DNA of 64,000 nucleotides, taken from NCBI GenBank assembly GCA_032433765.1, contig JAVIAB010000159.1, positions 55,070,972 through 55,134,971 on the forward strand. The letters are read 5' to 3'. The translations under genes and the position numbers were made by a program. Of this stretch, positions 33,161 to 42,903 are shown piece by piece. The notes under the pieces were generated by a model. The model made no database searches. It was not told the DNA's origin and saw only the letters and a list, made by a program, of their open reading frames with translations. The DNA is from Megaustenia siamemsis (Eukaryota; Mollusca; Gastropoda; Stylommatophora; Ariophantidae). Each line of letters opens with the position of its first letter. Within the stretch, counting starts at the first letter, position 1.

Positions 33161-33490
33161 TTTGGCATGTAAAGGGAAAACAAAATTGAAGCCTTTGAAA
33201 TGCTTATTTAAAGAAGAATAGGAAGAATTTGATACAAAGAAAAAATACAACAAATGATGAAGTTATTAAAAAAAATAAAAACAATGAAAAAAAACTACTA
33301 ATTCAAGCAAGACAAATGAGATTTTTGGGGAATGTTAAATAACACAGCAGCCTACTAAAAGTAATCTTAGAAGAAAAATACAAGGTAAAAGAGGCAAAGG
33401 CAGACCAAAACTAAAATGGACGAGTAAAATCAAAAGATGGACAAGTCAGCCAATGACAACCTGTAACATCAAAGCAAGAGATTAGATCTG
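33161..33490 (+). mobile_element. LINE family D, right part
   Basis: Continues with ETWTFGM, KIEAFEMLI, QARQMRFLG and, with breaks, KIQGKRGKGRPKLKW and RWTSQPMTTCNIK. It stops before the usual GAT tail. Confidence 0.75.
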
Positions 33491-33579
33491 GTGTTTTCGC
33501 AAATTCTATTGAAGGCTGTTACGATATTGTGATCTTTCTGTCTTTAACGAGGCTAAACCAAAGCAACTGAACTAAATTA

Positions 33580-34060
33580 TCAATGACAAGCAAATGTGAT
33601 CATAGATGTTGAACAGGCAGGAAGCGAGTGGATGCACACCTGCCTCATCCACTGTTGCATTATGAACATATGAACATAATGTGATGTTTCACCCGCTATC
33701 GTGATAACTGATTGTTGTTCCTGATGTGATGTGAATATGTTTAATAGGTGAGATAAAGCGTTCATGCCTTTCATGATGCCCCAATAGTTTTTGATGTACG
33801 CAGTCAAATACCTTATTGTAATGTAGCAAGTCTGCAGTTCTACTGCATTGTTTCCAAAATTCTCTGAAGTGTTTTATCATGTCAAAGATGTGGCTCATGG
33901 ACTCTCCACTACACCTGAAGTCTGTCTGAACCACGTGAATTTATTGTTATAATTTTCGTTCTATTCTCTTCATGATGATATGTAAGATTATGTTGCTAAC
34001 ATGGCTTATCAGATAAGTAGAGAAATCATTCCGTAGTTACTGCACACTTTCAGATTTCTT
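33580..34060 (-). mobile_element. Decayed reverse-transcriptase fragment, unassigned LINE
   Basis: Minus-strand frames contain FRCSGESMSHIFDMIKHF and DLLHYNKVFDCVHQKLLG, resembling the region up to motif A (..FDCV). Similarity is weak and stops intervene. Confidence 0.4.
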
Positions 34061-34124
34061 TTCTATGGAATCTGGATGTACACTGATGTCTGATGTTTTC
34101 CAGAACTTCACACACAGTAAAAAA

Positions 34125-34373
34125 AACGTAAAGTACCCCTGTCACGCCAAGTTGCGTATAGGGAATATGGTGTTAGTGACCATATATTTTACAGATCTTC
34201 GGCACATAATTGTTGGGGTAATGTCGGTATTACGCCCGTGCCGCTTTACTTTCCCTGAAAAAATCAGGTACCAATTAAAGGCTGGGTGAACCCGGAAGGC
34301 GTCGGTTGGGATCGAACCCTATCTCTTGTCCTTTGTAGTCCAGTTCACTAACCACTGAGCTATCGTGGCTCCC
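34125..34373 (-). repeat. tRNA-derived SINE (family 1), full-length
   Basis: The minus strand begins AGGGAGCCACGATAGCTCAG, with B box GGTTCGATCCC near 34306-34316. It ends in the ACAGGGGTACTTTACG region. Confidence 0.88.
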
Positions 34374-34589
34374 TTTTCACACACAGTGCAAGGTAGATAA
34401 GCAGATTGATCTCACTAGTAGCCTTGATGAATTCAGCTGCGATATCTTTACATTCTGGTGACGTCCCTTTCTTCATACTTTTATTGCATTATTTTATATT
34501 TTAGTGTATTGCCAATGCATTGCCAATTAATTGCTTGAACTGATGTCTACAATCGTCTGCCTGCCACAACAAACTAACGATTTCATTGG

Positions 34590-35335
34590 AACACAGATCA
34601 GTAGAGCGGATAGGCGGCTTGAGCCATTGAGGCTGAGTCAGAAAATTGTTCCTTGTTGCAATTTCTTCTATTCTAAGTCCGGCTTGCTGCCGGAACTACT
34701 GAGTTTAGTGCTCTGTGCACACCGTGAGCTGCGTTTTTCATCCGGATCGTGTTTCGATATCCTGATTGTTTACGATGAATGGTAAAAATCGTATGACGAA
34801 GGACAGATTAGCTGCGTTTAATTTCGGTGCGGGATACTGGTTGGTGTGGAAAGATGTGGGTTCAAATCCCGGCTGCACTAGTCGGGATTTTTATTTATGA
34901 TTTCTCTCTGCGGATACACCTGGTCTCAGCAGCGAGGCCCGGCATGAAACGACAATTGCTCATCGACGGAAAAAAAATATTGAGTACCTCCGAAGTTGGA
35001 GTTATCTGCCTGTGCGGCGAGGGACCCACGTGCAAACGGCTGCCAGGGAAAAATGGATCAACACGCAAAATTCAGTTCCTAGTTTCTAGTGACTTCTTAA
35101 GAGGTAAAAACTAGCGAACAAAAAAAAAGAAAAAAAACTTTCGGTGCCACTTGGCCTTATGTTTTCTGGCGTGTCCTGTGCTGCTATTATGTTGACTGTA
35201 ACTCCCTTTTAATGATTGGATGCTCCGATGAGATTAGTTTTAATTCGGGTGAATCCACTGGCACGGGCAGTTGAGTAATTATGGATTTTGCTTCGTTTGC
35301 AGTTTAACCAAGCCTTCGACTAACCAGAGCCATAA
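34590..35335 (+). repeat. Repeat family B copy, split by a SINE
   Basis: AGAGCGGATAGGCGGCTTGA, CTACTGAGTTTAGTGCTCTG and CACCGTGAGCTGCG match family B up to 34830. Homology resumes at 35139 with GCCTTATGTTTTCTGGCGTG and ends near CCAAGCCTTCGACTAACCAG. The gap is the SINE at 34831-35138. Confidence 0.78.
34831..35138 (+). repeat. SINE family 2 with 9-bp target-site duplication
   Basis: A 308-bp insertion flanked by perfect TTTCGGTGC (34822-34830 and 35139-35147). It opens GGGATACTGGTTGGTGTGG (A-box-like) and has GTGGGTTCAAATCCCGGC (a good B box), so it is tRNA-derived. It ends in an A-rich tail (35121-35137). Its body is unrelated to SINE family 1. It is the cleanest retroposition event in the window. 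Confidence 0.88.
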
Positions 35336-36061
35336 CCAGCTAGACAATATCATCATAGCCGTAACGACCACAAACATTTTCAAGCATTGCAATAATAGTA
35401 AATATGAAAAATTAATCGTTAAATAATTAACTACATTATTTCGTATAAACACATTCATAGCAATGAATGTAACAGGTTATCTGTTGTTGGTAAATAATGT
35501 TCCATGAAGATAGGAGTATGGCGTTCCGTATTGATGCGTTTAGAAGCGTATAGAAGATTAGTGGCACTGTCAATATATTGTGTCTATGATTGCTATATTT
35601 AAAAAAAAATTCGGGTGTAATATAATCAATCACAACCAACTATGCAGATTGATTGCGTGTTAACCTACCAGCGTGACGTCACCGGTCAAAGTTCAGGATT
35701 GCGAGCTAATGGCGTCTGTCAGCATCTTACCCACAACGGCCCTTGCTAGCATTCTACACGTCACACTAGCAGTGTTGCACGCAGGACTTATCTATAGTTG
35801 GTTGTGGACTTTCACTTCATGGCAATCATTTTACTTTCAAAAAGTACTCGCCAATTCATGAGTAATTCTGGGTGAACCTGAAGTCGGATCTTTTTTCTTT
35901 AGAAAAAAAAAAACACCTGTGTATCTGATAATGTTACGTATAAATTGTGTGATGGTGTATTTTAGTGCTCTCAGAGTATTAAGCTATCATTAACATTCAT
36001 GTGGTAATGGATTGATGTTAAATTTGTATAAATTTTGACAGTCCGATTTCAGCAATAAAAT
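35336..36061. other. About 0.7 kb with no recognised feature
   Basis: AT-rich intron sequence. A 62-codon frame at 35673 opens at GTG and has no motif, so it is not supported. Confidence 0.45.
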
Positions 36062-36500
36062 CATCGTCATCAAGTATCGAGCCTGCTGGAGTAGGTGATC
36101 ATGTCTCTCCACAACTTTCGATCTCGACAGTTATTTATTATTTCTGTTGTTGATCTTTTGCCAAGCCATTTTCTTAAGCTGTCTAGTTCGTTTTCTCTTT
36201 GCTTCCTCGTCTCTCAATTTTTTCCAGTTGTTATGGTATATTCCAGCTGTTCTCTTCTCATTGCATGGCCAAGAATAGATTATTGTTTCTTCCTAATGTT
36301 GGAAATTAGCTCTCTTTTTCATTTGGCCTCTTTCAGAACCTTTTAATTATTCTTCTTAGCTGTCTATGGTATTCTCAACATTTTTCTGTAAAACCACATT
36401 TCTACAGATTCCAGTGACTTTCTTGTATGGTGCTCTATTGTCCATTATTCACTTCCATATGTTAAGACTGGCTCTACATAACATTTAAGAACTAGCAATA
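36062..36500 (-). mobile_element. LINE family F, inverted 3' fragment
   Basis: The plus strand starts ATCGTCATCAAGTATCGAGC and continues TCTCTCCACAACTTTCGATC, the inverted 3' end of family F. It extends to about the same internal point as the copy at 25640-26085, with stops. Confidence 0.8.
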
Positions 36501-36724
36501 AAATATTTGTATAATGTATATGTGTTTATCGATGTTCCCGAAGTTTCTATAGCCAAAAAAACTACGCATGGCTTTAGTCTTGACTTACAAAACAGAACTA
36601 CGTGACGGAGAAGGTCTATGGCAAATATAAAAGTGTTGCAATAATTCTGGAACGAATATAATTGATTTTATTAATTTCTTGTCGTTTACATTTTCTCTGC
36701 ACTTATTTCATGCATTTGGTGCTG
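36501..36724. other. Unassigned intron sequence
   Basis: No feature was recognised between the LINE fragment and the 76-bp array. Confidence 0.45.
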
Positions 36725-37690
36725 TTCAATGTCCGCTCTCTGTCAAGAAAGATCTGCGCTCTGCTCTAGATAGTGATATAACTGTTCTCTATCCAACCAT
36801 GTAATAGTCCGTTCTCTGTCAGGAAAGATCTGCACTCTGCTCTAGATAGTGATAGAACTGTTCTCTATCCAACCTTGTAATAGTCCGTTCTCTGTCAGAA
36901 AAGATCTGCATTCTGTTCTATATAGTGAGATAACTGCTCTCTATCTAACCGTGTAATAGTCCGTTCTCTGTCAGAAAAGATCTGCATTCTGTTCTATATA
37001 GTGAGATAACTGCTCTCTATCTAACCGTGTAATAGTCCGTTCTCTGTCAGAAAAGATCTGCGCTCTGCTCTAGATAGTGATATAACTGTTCTCTATACAA
37101 CCTTGTAATAGTCCCTTCTCTGTCAGGAATGATCTGCGCTCTGCTCTAGATAGTGATAGAACTGTTCTCTATCCAACCATGTAATAGTCCGTTCTCTGTC
37201 AGGAAAGATCTGCGCTCTGCTCTAGATAGTGATAGAACTGTTCTCTATCTAACCTTGTAATAGCCCGTTTTCTCTCAGGAAAGATATGCGCTCTGCTCTA
37301 GATAGTGATAGAACTGTTCTCTATCCAACCATGTAATAGTCCGTTCTCTGTCAGGAAAGATCTACGTTCTGCTCTAGATAGTGATAGAACTGTTCTCTAT
37401 CCAACCATGTAATAGTCCGTTCTCTGTCAGAAAAGATCTGCGTTCTGCTCTAGATAGTGATAGAGCAATGTTCTCTATCCAACATTGTAATAGCCCGTTC
37501 TCCTTCAGGAAAGATCTGCGTTCTGCTCTAGATAGTGATAGAGCAATGTTCTCTATCCAACATTGTAATAGCCCGTTCTCCTTCAGGAAAGATCTGCGTT
37601 CTGCTCAATATAGTGAGATAACTGCTCTCTATCTAACCTTATAATATAGCCCATTTCACTATCAGGAAAGAGCTGCGCTCTGTAGATCAC
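36725..37690. repeat. 76-bp tandem repeat, about 12.5 units
   Basis: Unit landmarks CCGTTCTCTGTCAG, AAGATCTGCGCTCTGCTC, TAGATAGTGATAGAAC and TGTTCTCTATCCAACC recur every 76 bp (starts 36811, 36887, 36963, 37039, 37115 and on). Some late units are 78 bp, which opens a spurious 87-codon frame. It lies in the presumed intron of the receptor gene, about 500 bp before the large exon. Confidence 0.95.
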
Positions 37691-38201
37691 AAATACAAAT
37701 ATTTTTCGATGCGACATTAAAACTCTTGTGAAGGCACCATAATAATTTCAATGATTTGTCCTTTCTCACACCCTCTCACTGACCTATGCTCATTTTTCAC
37801 TGTTGATGTGTGCGTGTGTTGTTGTGTAAGTGTATATTTAAATATAGGCTAATACTCATTTGAATCTATCATGAAAAATCGTTTGATATGAAGTTCTCTA
37901 CAGGTAAATACTCACCAGTTTTGAACATTCCAGAAAACATAATGTTTAGGAACAAAGTCAATAGCAATCAATAATATTGTACCAGGCAGTCGCCTTTATC
38001 TATTCAATTGTCAAAGTGACAAACCTTAAATGCTTCAGTAAATGTTCTTCCTTGAAACTGTAACGTCGAACACTGCATATTTTAAGTGTATTAACAGGTA
38101 AAATGCGCAAAACAAAACAAAAGGGGTGCACTTTTCAACAACACTGTTCCATTTAGCTCCAGGTAAAATAATTATCAATGACAAATTTTATTGTGTTGCA
38201 G
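37691..38201. other. Intron end with splice acceptor
   Basis: Unremarkable AT-rich sequence ending ATTTTATTGTGTTGCAG at 38201. The acceptor is supported by equivalent acceptors at the same codon and phase in the copies at 3060-3059 and 53817-53818. Confidence 0.7.
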
Positions 38202-41200
38202 TTATCTTTGAAAGACCGACAACAAACTTCCCATTAGAAGATTGCTCCACAGACGATATGGACGTGTTGTGTCTGTATTTTTATAAAAGCAACGAAAAGG
38301 AACAAACAATGTGCAATCAGTTTGTTAACTACCTGACATCTTTCCCAAGTAACAAAACAACTTCTCGGATTCTGTTTGCTGGAGTCTGGGACATGTTTTC
38401 TCTTGACAACCCCAATGTTAATGTCAGCTCTTGGCATCTCAAGTCATCTCCCCTGTCCCCAATTTACGGAAACTTCGGTCAGCAAGTTCTGTTCCAGGAT
38501 TTTCACAACATCAACGAAACCATTGAACTAAAAGTCAAATTTGTTGAACATTTGTTTTCTGAGATGGGTGGAGTCAGAGATACCTCCAGCCACATTGCTG
38601 TTGTGTTTCTGGATGGGCGGAGTTTGTCATTTGAGGAAAGGAGAGCTGTGCCACATATTTTACATCAACAAGATACAGACATTAAGGTATTCATTGTAGT
38701 GTTGGATGTAACGTTGGTAGCCCAAATAGTTCATCTCAAAGACACACTTCTTGTGGACTATTACGCATCAATCCCTTACAAACATTTATTAGCTCTAGCA
38801 ATGTGTAACCAGTGTCTGGAAGGATGGTGGAAGTTTGAACAGAGTGGAGGAGCAAACGTTATCTCTTGTTACAAGATGTTCAAGTCTGATGATGGAAGCG
38901 ACAGTAAAGAAACATATTCTACTTGTGTCGATGGGGAAGATTCAAATCTGGTTACAGTTGAAAGTAGAAGTGAGATGGCATTTTTACAGAATAAGATAAG
39001 TTCATATTTCACTGACACAAGAAATCGCAATGTATCTTTAGATTCTGCAATCACATTTGTTATTGGACTTTACAGAGACGCTGGTAGCGTTAGCAGAAGA
39101 TTTCGTTGGGAGTTATATCAACGATCCGTAAGTCGTCCACTAGTGGTCAACAATTGGCTGCCTAGTAAACCTTCTGGTGGGTTTAGTAATGGATGTGCTG
39201 TGTGGAGGTTTGACTGGATCAAACATAGAAATGACGTCAATAACGTTTCAAGATATGACGGTGAGGTTGTTGATGGGTGGGTTGATGTTGTTGATGGGTG
39301 GGTTGATGTTGTTGATGGATGGGTTGATGTTGATTGTGGGTTTGAAAGTTCACACATTTTGTGTGAGACTTCCATGCCTTGTGTAACTGAGGACAGCGGC
39401 CTGTTTACTATTAAACCAGCCACGAAGGAAAGTTTCAGCCGAGCCTTAAATAGCGGAGCATTTATAAATTATGAAGGTTCTATTGTGTCTGTCTCATTCA
39501 ACATGAACGACAATGACTTCCGAAACTTTCTTCATGAAATAAACTACGAGTTGTTCCCCTTATTTGATTGTGAAGTTGGCGGTCGAAATCCTCGATATAT
39601 TTCCTACGCCTTGGTCTGTAACGGCGTCCCTGAATGCAGCGACAAGCGTGATGAATATTTGTGTTGGGAAGAGGAAACGGATAAGAGGAATTATGATATT
39701 AAATATTGTATTGGGATCTACTGTTGTGATGGTTCTTGTTTGTATCCACAGTGGGTTAATGATGGCGAGATTGATTGTCTTGTTTGTGATAGTCTCACTG
39801 GACATCAATACAACGATGAAAGTGAAGTAAGTTTAAAGATAAATAAGTCTTGCGCCTTTAACTGTAACCAAGGTGAATGTATTCAGTTCAAAAAGCTCAA
39901 CGATGGGCGCGTTGACTGTAAAGGAGAGGAAGGACCATTGGACGAGACTATTGGGAAGCTCAAAACTGCGGACACGTGTCGCAACCAAAATGGTCGCGGT
40001 ATCTGGGTCCCCAGGTGTGTCTACATCATAGACTTGTACGGAGCTATTCTAGGATGTCGAGATATGTCCCATCTAGAGAACTGTACAAACTATGAATGTC
40101 CAGTTGGATATGTTAAATGTCCTACCACATACTGTATACCTCAACATTATGTCATGGATGAGAAAAGAGACTGCCCTGCAGGTGAAGACGAAGTAATAGA
40201 CATCGTCGGGCTATGTAAGGATAACTTTGCCTGTTGGGGAAGTAAAATTTGTCTACATCCTGACCTGGTCTGTAATGGACATCCAGATTGTCCACATAAG
40301 GATGACGAAGTGGATTGTACATTGGGATACTTAGGAGCTGGTTTCCGTTGGGTGTCGGGGACAGCCACTGTGTCAGCTTATAACAAGTCAGTGCCTTTGC
40401 GTGTATTCCCCAAATTCAACGCACAAACTAGGTACATCGACATGTCAGGTATTGATATGGTCAGCACACTATTGATGGAGTTTCATATGCCGTATAAAAC
40501 AAAAGTTCTTAAAATGTCAAATTGCAACGTAGAAAGCATATACGATGAAAGCCGCGTAATATTTATTCAAGATTTTGACATTAGCTACAACAGATTCACG
40601 GAACTGGATGGCAGAGATGGCATGTTCTCTGTAACTCTACCAATTCGTCGTTTCAACATGTCCTATAATAAAGAACTAGTGTATGTGAACTTTTTGTTAT
40701 TTCCTCTTCTAGAATCCCTGGACCTTTCCCACACAAAAATCTCCCATATCAATGCTTCTTTCCTTATAGAGTTCCCCGTTCTGAAACATTTAGACTTGAG
40801 CTTTACATTTATAACAAGCTTTGATAAGCGAACGTTTCCATCTGTCTGGAACTTACATACATTAGAGTTGCGTGGACTAACGGTGGGTAGCTTCTATGAA
40901 GATTTCTTTAACGGTCTCACTATCAGTCAACATCTGTACACGGACAGTTTTGAGATGTGTTGTCCACAGATCAGGGGAAACAACATCCCGTACTACACTT
41001 GTCACGGCCCAGTCGACGCAATCTCCTCTTGTTATGATCTGGTAGGTGCCAATGTTCAGCGAGTTCTTATGTGGGTAGTAGAAGTTCTTGCTGTTGTGGG
41101 GAACGTAACAGTTATCGTCTATCGCTTAATCTGGGACAGGTCATCTCTTGCAAAAGGTTATGGTCTGTTTGTGACAAACTTAGGTATATCAGACTGTATC

Positions 41201-41930
41201 ATGGGAGTCTATTTGTTCATTATTACAGGGGCCGATTATTACTATCGAGACATTTATGTTCTGTTTGACAAGAGATGGAGAAATAGTAACTGGTGCAGAA
41301 TTGCTGGATTTCTGGCTACTCTCTCTAGTGAAGCATCAATTTTCTTCATTTTTCTTATCACACTTGACAGATTTTTGATAATGAAGTTTCCTTTTGGTCA
41401 AGTCAAGTTTTCAAAAATGGGTAATTGTATTGCTTTGTTGTTGTCTTGGATCATTGCCTTTCTACTTGCATTGACACCAGTTGTGTTCATGTTTGAGATG
41501 AACCCTTCCAACGCCATGTGTATTGGCTTACCTTTGACATCTAAACATCTTAAAGGCTGGCAGTTCTCGTTTGGCGTGTTCGTCGTTCTCAACCTCTCAC
41601 TTTGTTTGGTTATCGCTTACGGTCAAAGAGTCATCTTTGGAGCCATGTCGGGAAACAGAATTACTCGAACAGGGACAAACACGTCCTTCCCGTAGGGCGG
41701 AAGATATTCTAGTGGCCAAGCAACTATCTTTGGTAGCTGTATTCAGTTTTCTCTGTTGGTTTCCTATAGGGCTCATAGGGTGTTTATCTTTAAGTGGTCG
41801 CGAAATCAGCAATGATGTCTATGCCTGGATATCAGTGATTGTCCTTCCAGTAAATTCAGCAGCAAACCCGTTTATGTACACACATCCTGTTATTATGGAC
41901 AAATGGAGGAAGTTCGTAACAAGGCTCTGA
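38202..41930 (+). CDS. GRL101-like LGR receptor: vWA-like, C-type lectin, LDLa, LRR, 7TM (one frameshift)
   Basis: A multidomain plasma-membrane receptor. Residues are counted from the valine split at the exon start. A divergent vWA-like domain spans about 20-200 (IAVVFLDGRSLSFEE, KVFIVVLDV) without the DxSxS metal site. A CTLD spans about 201-392 (GWWKFEQ, VVNNWLPSKPSGG, GWVDVDC, ILCE). Five LDLa-type repeats lie at about 452-708 (CNGVPECSDKRDE, CNGHPDCPHKDDEVDC). LRRs lie at about 727-909 (LDLSHTKIS, LKHLDLSF), followed by a cysteine hinge (MCCPQIRG, ISSCYDLVG). 7TM begins near 952: GNVTVIVYR, NLGISDCIMGVYLFI, a DRF in place of DRY, the TM3/ECL2 cysteine pair, and NPFMY in TM7 (41865-41879). 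The frame is open to TAG at 41693, but TM6-TM7 and the end (TGA 41928) are in the next frame, so a +1 shift lies at about 41640-41690: sequencing error or recent lesion. The first exon is probably 29488-29530. The tail after TM7 is very short. Confidence 0.85.
39270..39341 (+). repeat. In-frame 24-bp triplication inside the C-type lectin domain
   Basis: Three consecutive copies of a 24-nt unit encode VVDGWVDV three times just before DCG. The receptor at 53819 has a single WVDGWVDVDC. The repeated motif is the CTLD 'W-x-D-x-x-C' segment next to the ligand loops, so the expansion changes the binding face while keeping the frame. The pseudogene at 557-3058 has lost precisely this region. Confidence 0.9.
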
Positions 41931-42479
41931 AGACCTGTGTAAGTATGTATGTATTGTAAGTCATTTTATATATTTATATTTATTACTTGTATACCTAAAT
42001 TAAGCGCTGATCAGGAAAACCCACATGTCAGAAGGTAACTGAATAGAAGGGCAATACGATCTTTTTATTCTCCCTCCTCTTCTTTCTCCTTCTTCTTATT
42101 ATTTTCTTTTACTACGTTTCAGCTCCCTGTGAAGCATAGGTCTTCAACAATAGGTATTTTCTGTCACTGCCACATTAGATAGATGATTCAGAGAACACAC
42201 TCCGATGGCACTTAACGCAAAAGTTTATGCCCTGATTTGTAAAAAAAAACCTACAGTCACATGGACATGCTAGTCTGCTCAGATGGATCTGTGGTACTCC
42301 ATCAACAGTGTGATTAGGCATTCATTACTCGATACAATTGTAGAACTATTCACGAGGATAGTTGCGCTTACCCAATGACGATAAGTAGTTTAATGATGGA
42401 AATAATGACAGTGACGCAGGGAAACATATAAAGAAAACACACATGAAATACACGATGCTATTCATATAACCAACAACAC
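41931..42479. other. 3' flank of the receptor gene
   Basis: No clear AATAAA is seen close to the stop codon at 41930. AT-rich TATATTTATATTTATTAC follows at about 41970. Nothing else is recognised. Confidence 0.4.
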
Positions 42480-42903
42480 AGAAAGATAAAAATAGTGTTG
42501 GCTTTATCATTGATCCAGAACACACAAAGAAAACCCTGGAAATAAAATACTGTTCGGAAAGAATTATCACAACCAGGCTACTAGCAGACGACCAAAAATC
42601 AACGTATATACCGATTTCGGCACCACGTGACAACCATAAAAAAGACATCAAAGAAATCTAATGGGCACTAAATGAAATTGTCAACAACACTGTTGAAAGC
42701 GGCATGTTAGTGATGGGAGATTTTAATGGAAGGTTTGGGAAACGCAACAATGATAACATAGATATATTGGGACCCTTTGGAGATAAGACAGCTGAAATAA
42801 GGGAAAACGGAAGTAGACTGCTAACATTATGTAATGCAATTGATTTGTTTATTACCATCACAAATTCTTCAAACACAGAGAGTCGCACATCTTGTACAAG
42901 TGC
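42480..42903 (+). mobile_element. LINE endonuclease fragment, left side of the satellite
   Basis: The frame reads NEIVNNTVESGMLVMGDFNG, RFGKRNNDNIDILGPFGDK and RLLTLCNAIDLFITITNS, the GDFN and following blocks of an APE endonuclease. A decayed upstream part (EYCSERIITTRL, about 42540) precedes it. Coding stops where the 23-bp satellite starts. The expected continuation (ENQIDFIL-like) reappears at about 46885 as ENRTDFILTRKHNKK. Confidence 0.75.

Noticed and set aside
37381..37644. 87-codon repetitive frame in the 76-bp array
   Set aside because: It is open only because three units are 78 bp long; neighbouring 76-bp units break it.
38126..38201. Open frame extending upstream of the receptor exon, starting at GTG
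   Set aside because: It begins with GTG, runs through a splice acceptor conserved in three paralogues, and its residues are not shared with them.
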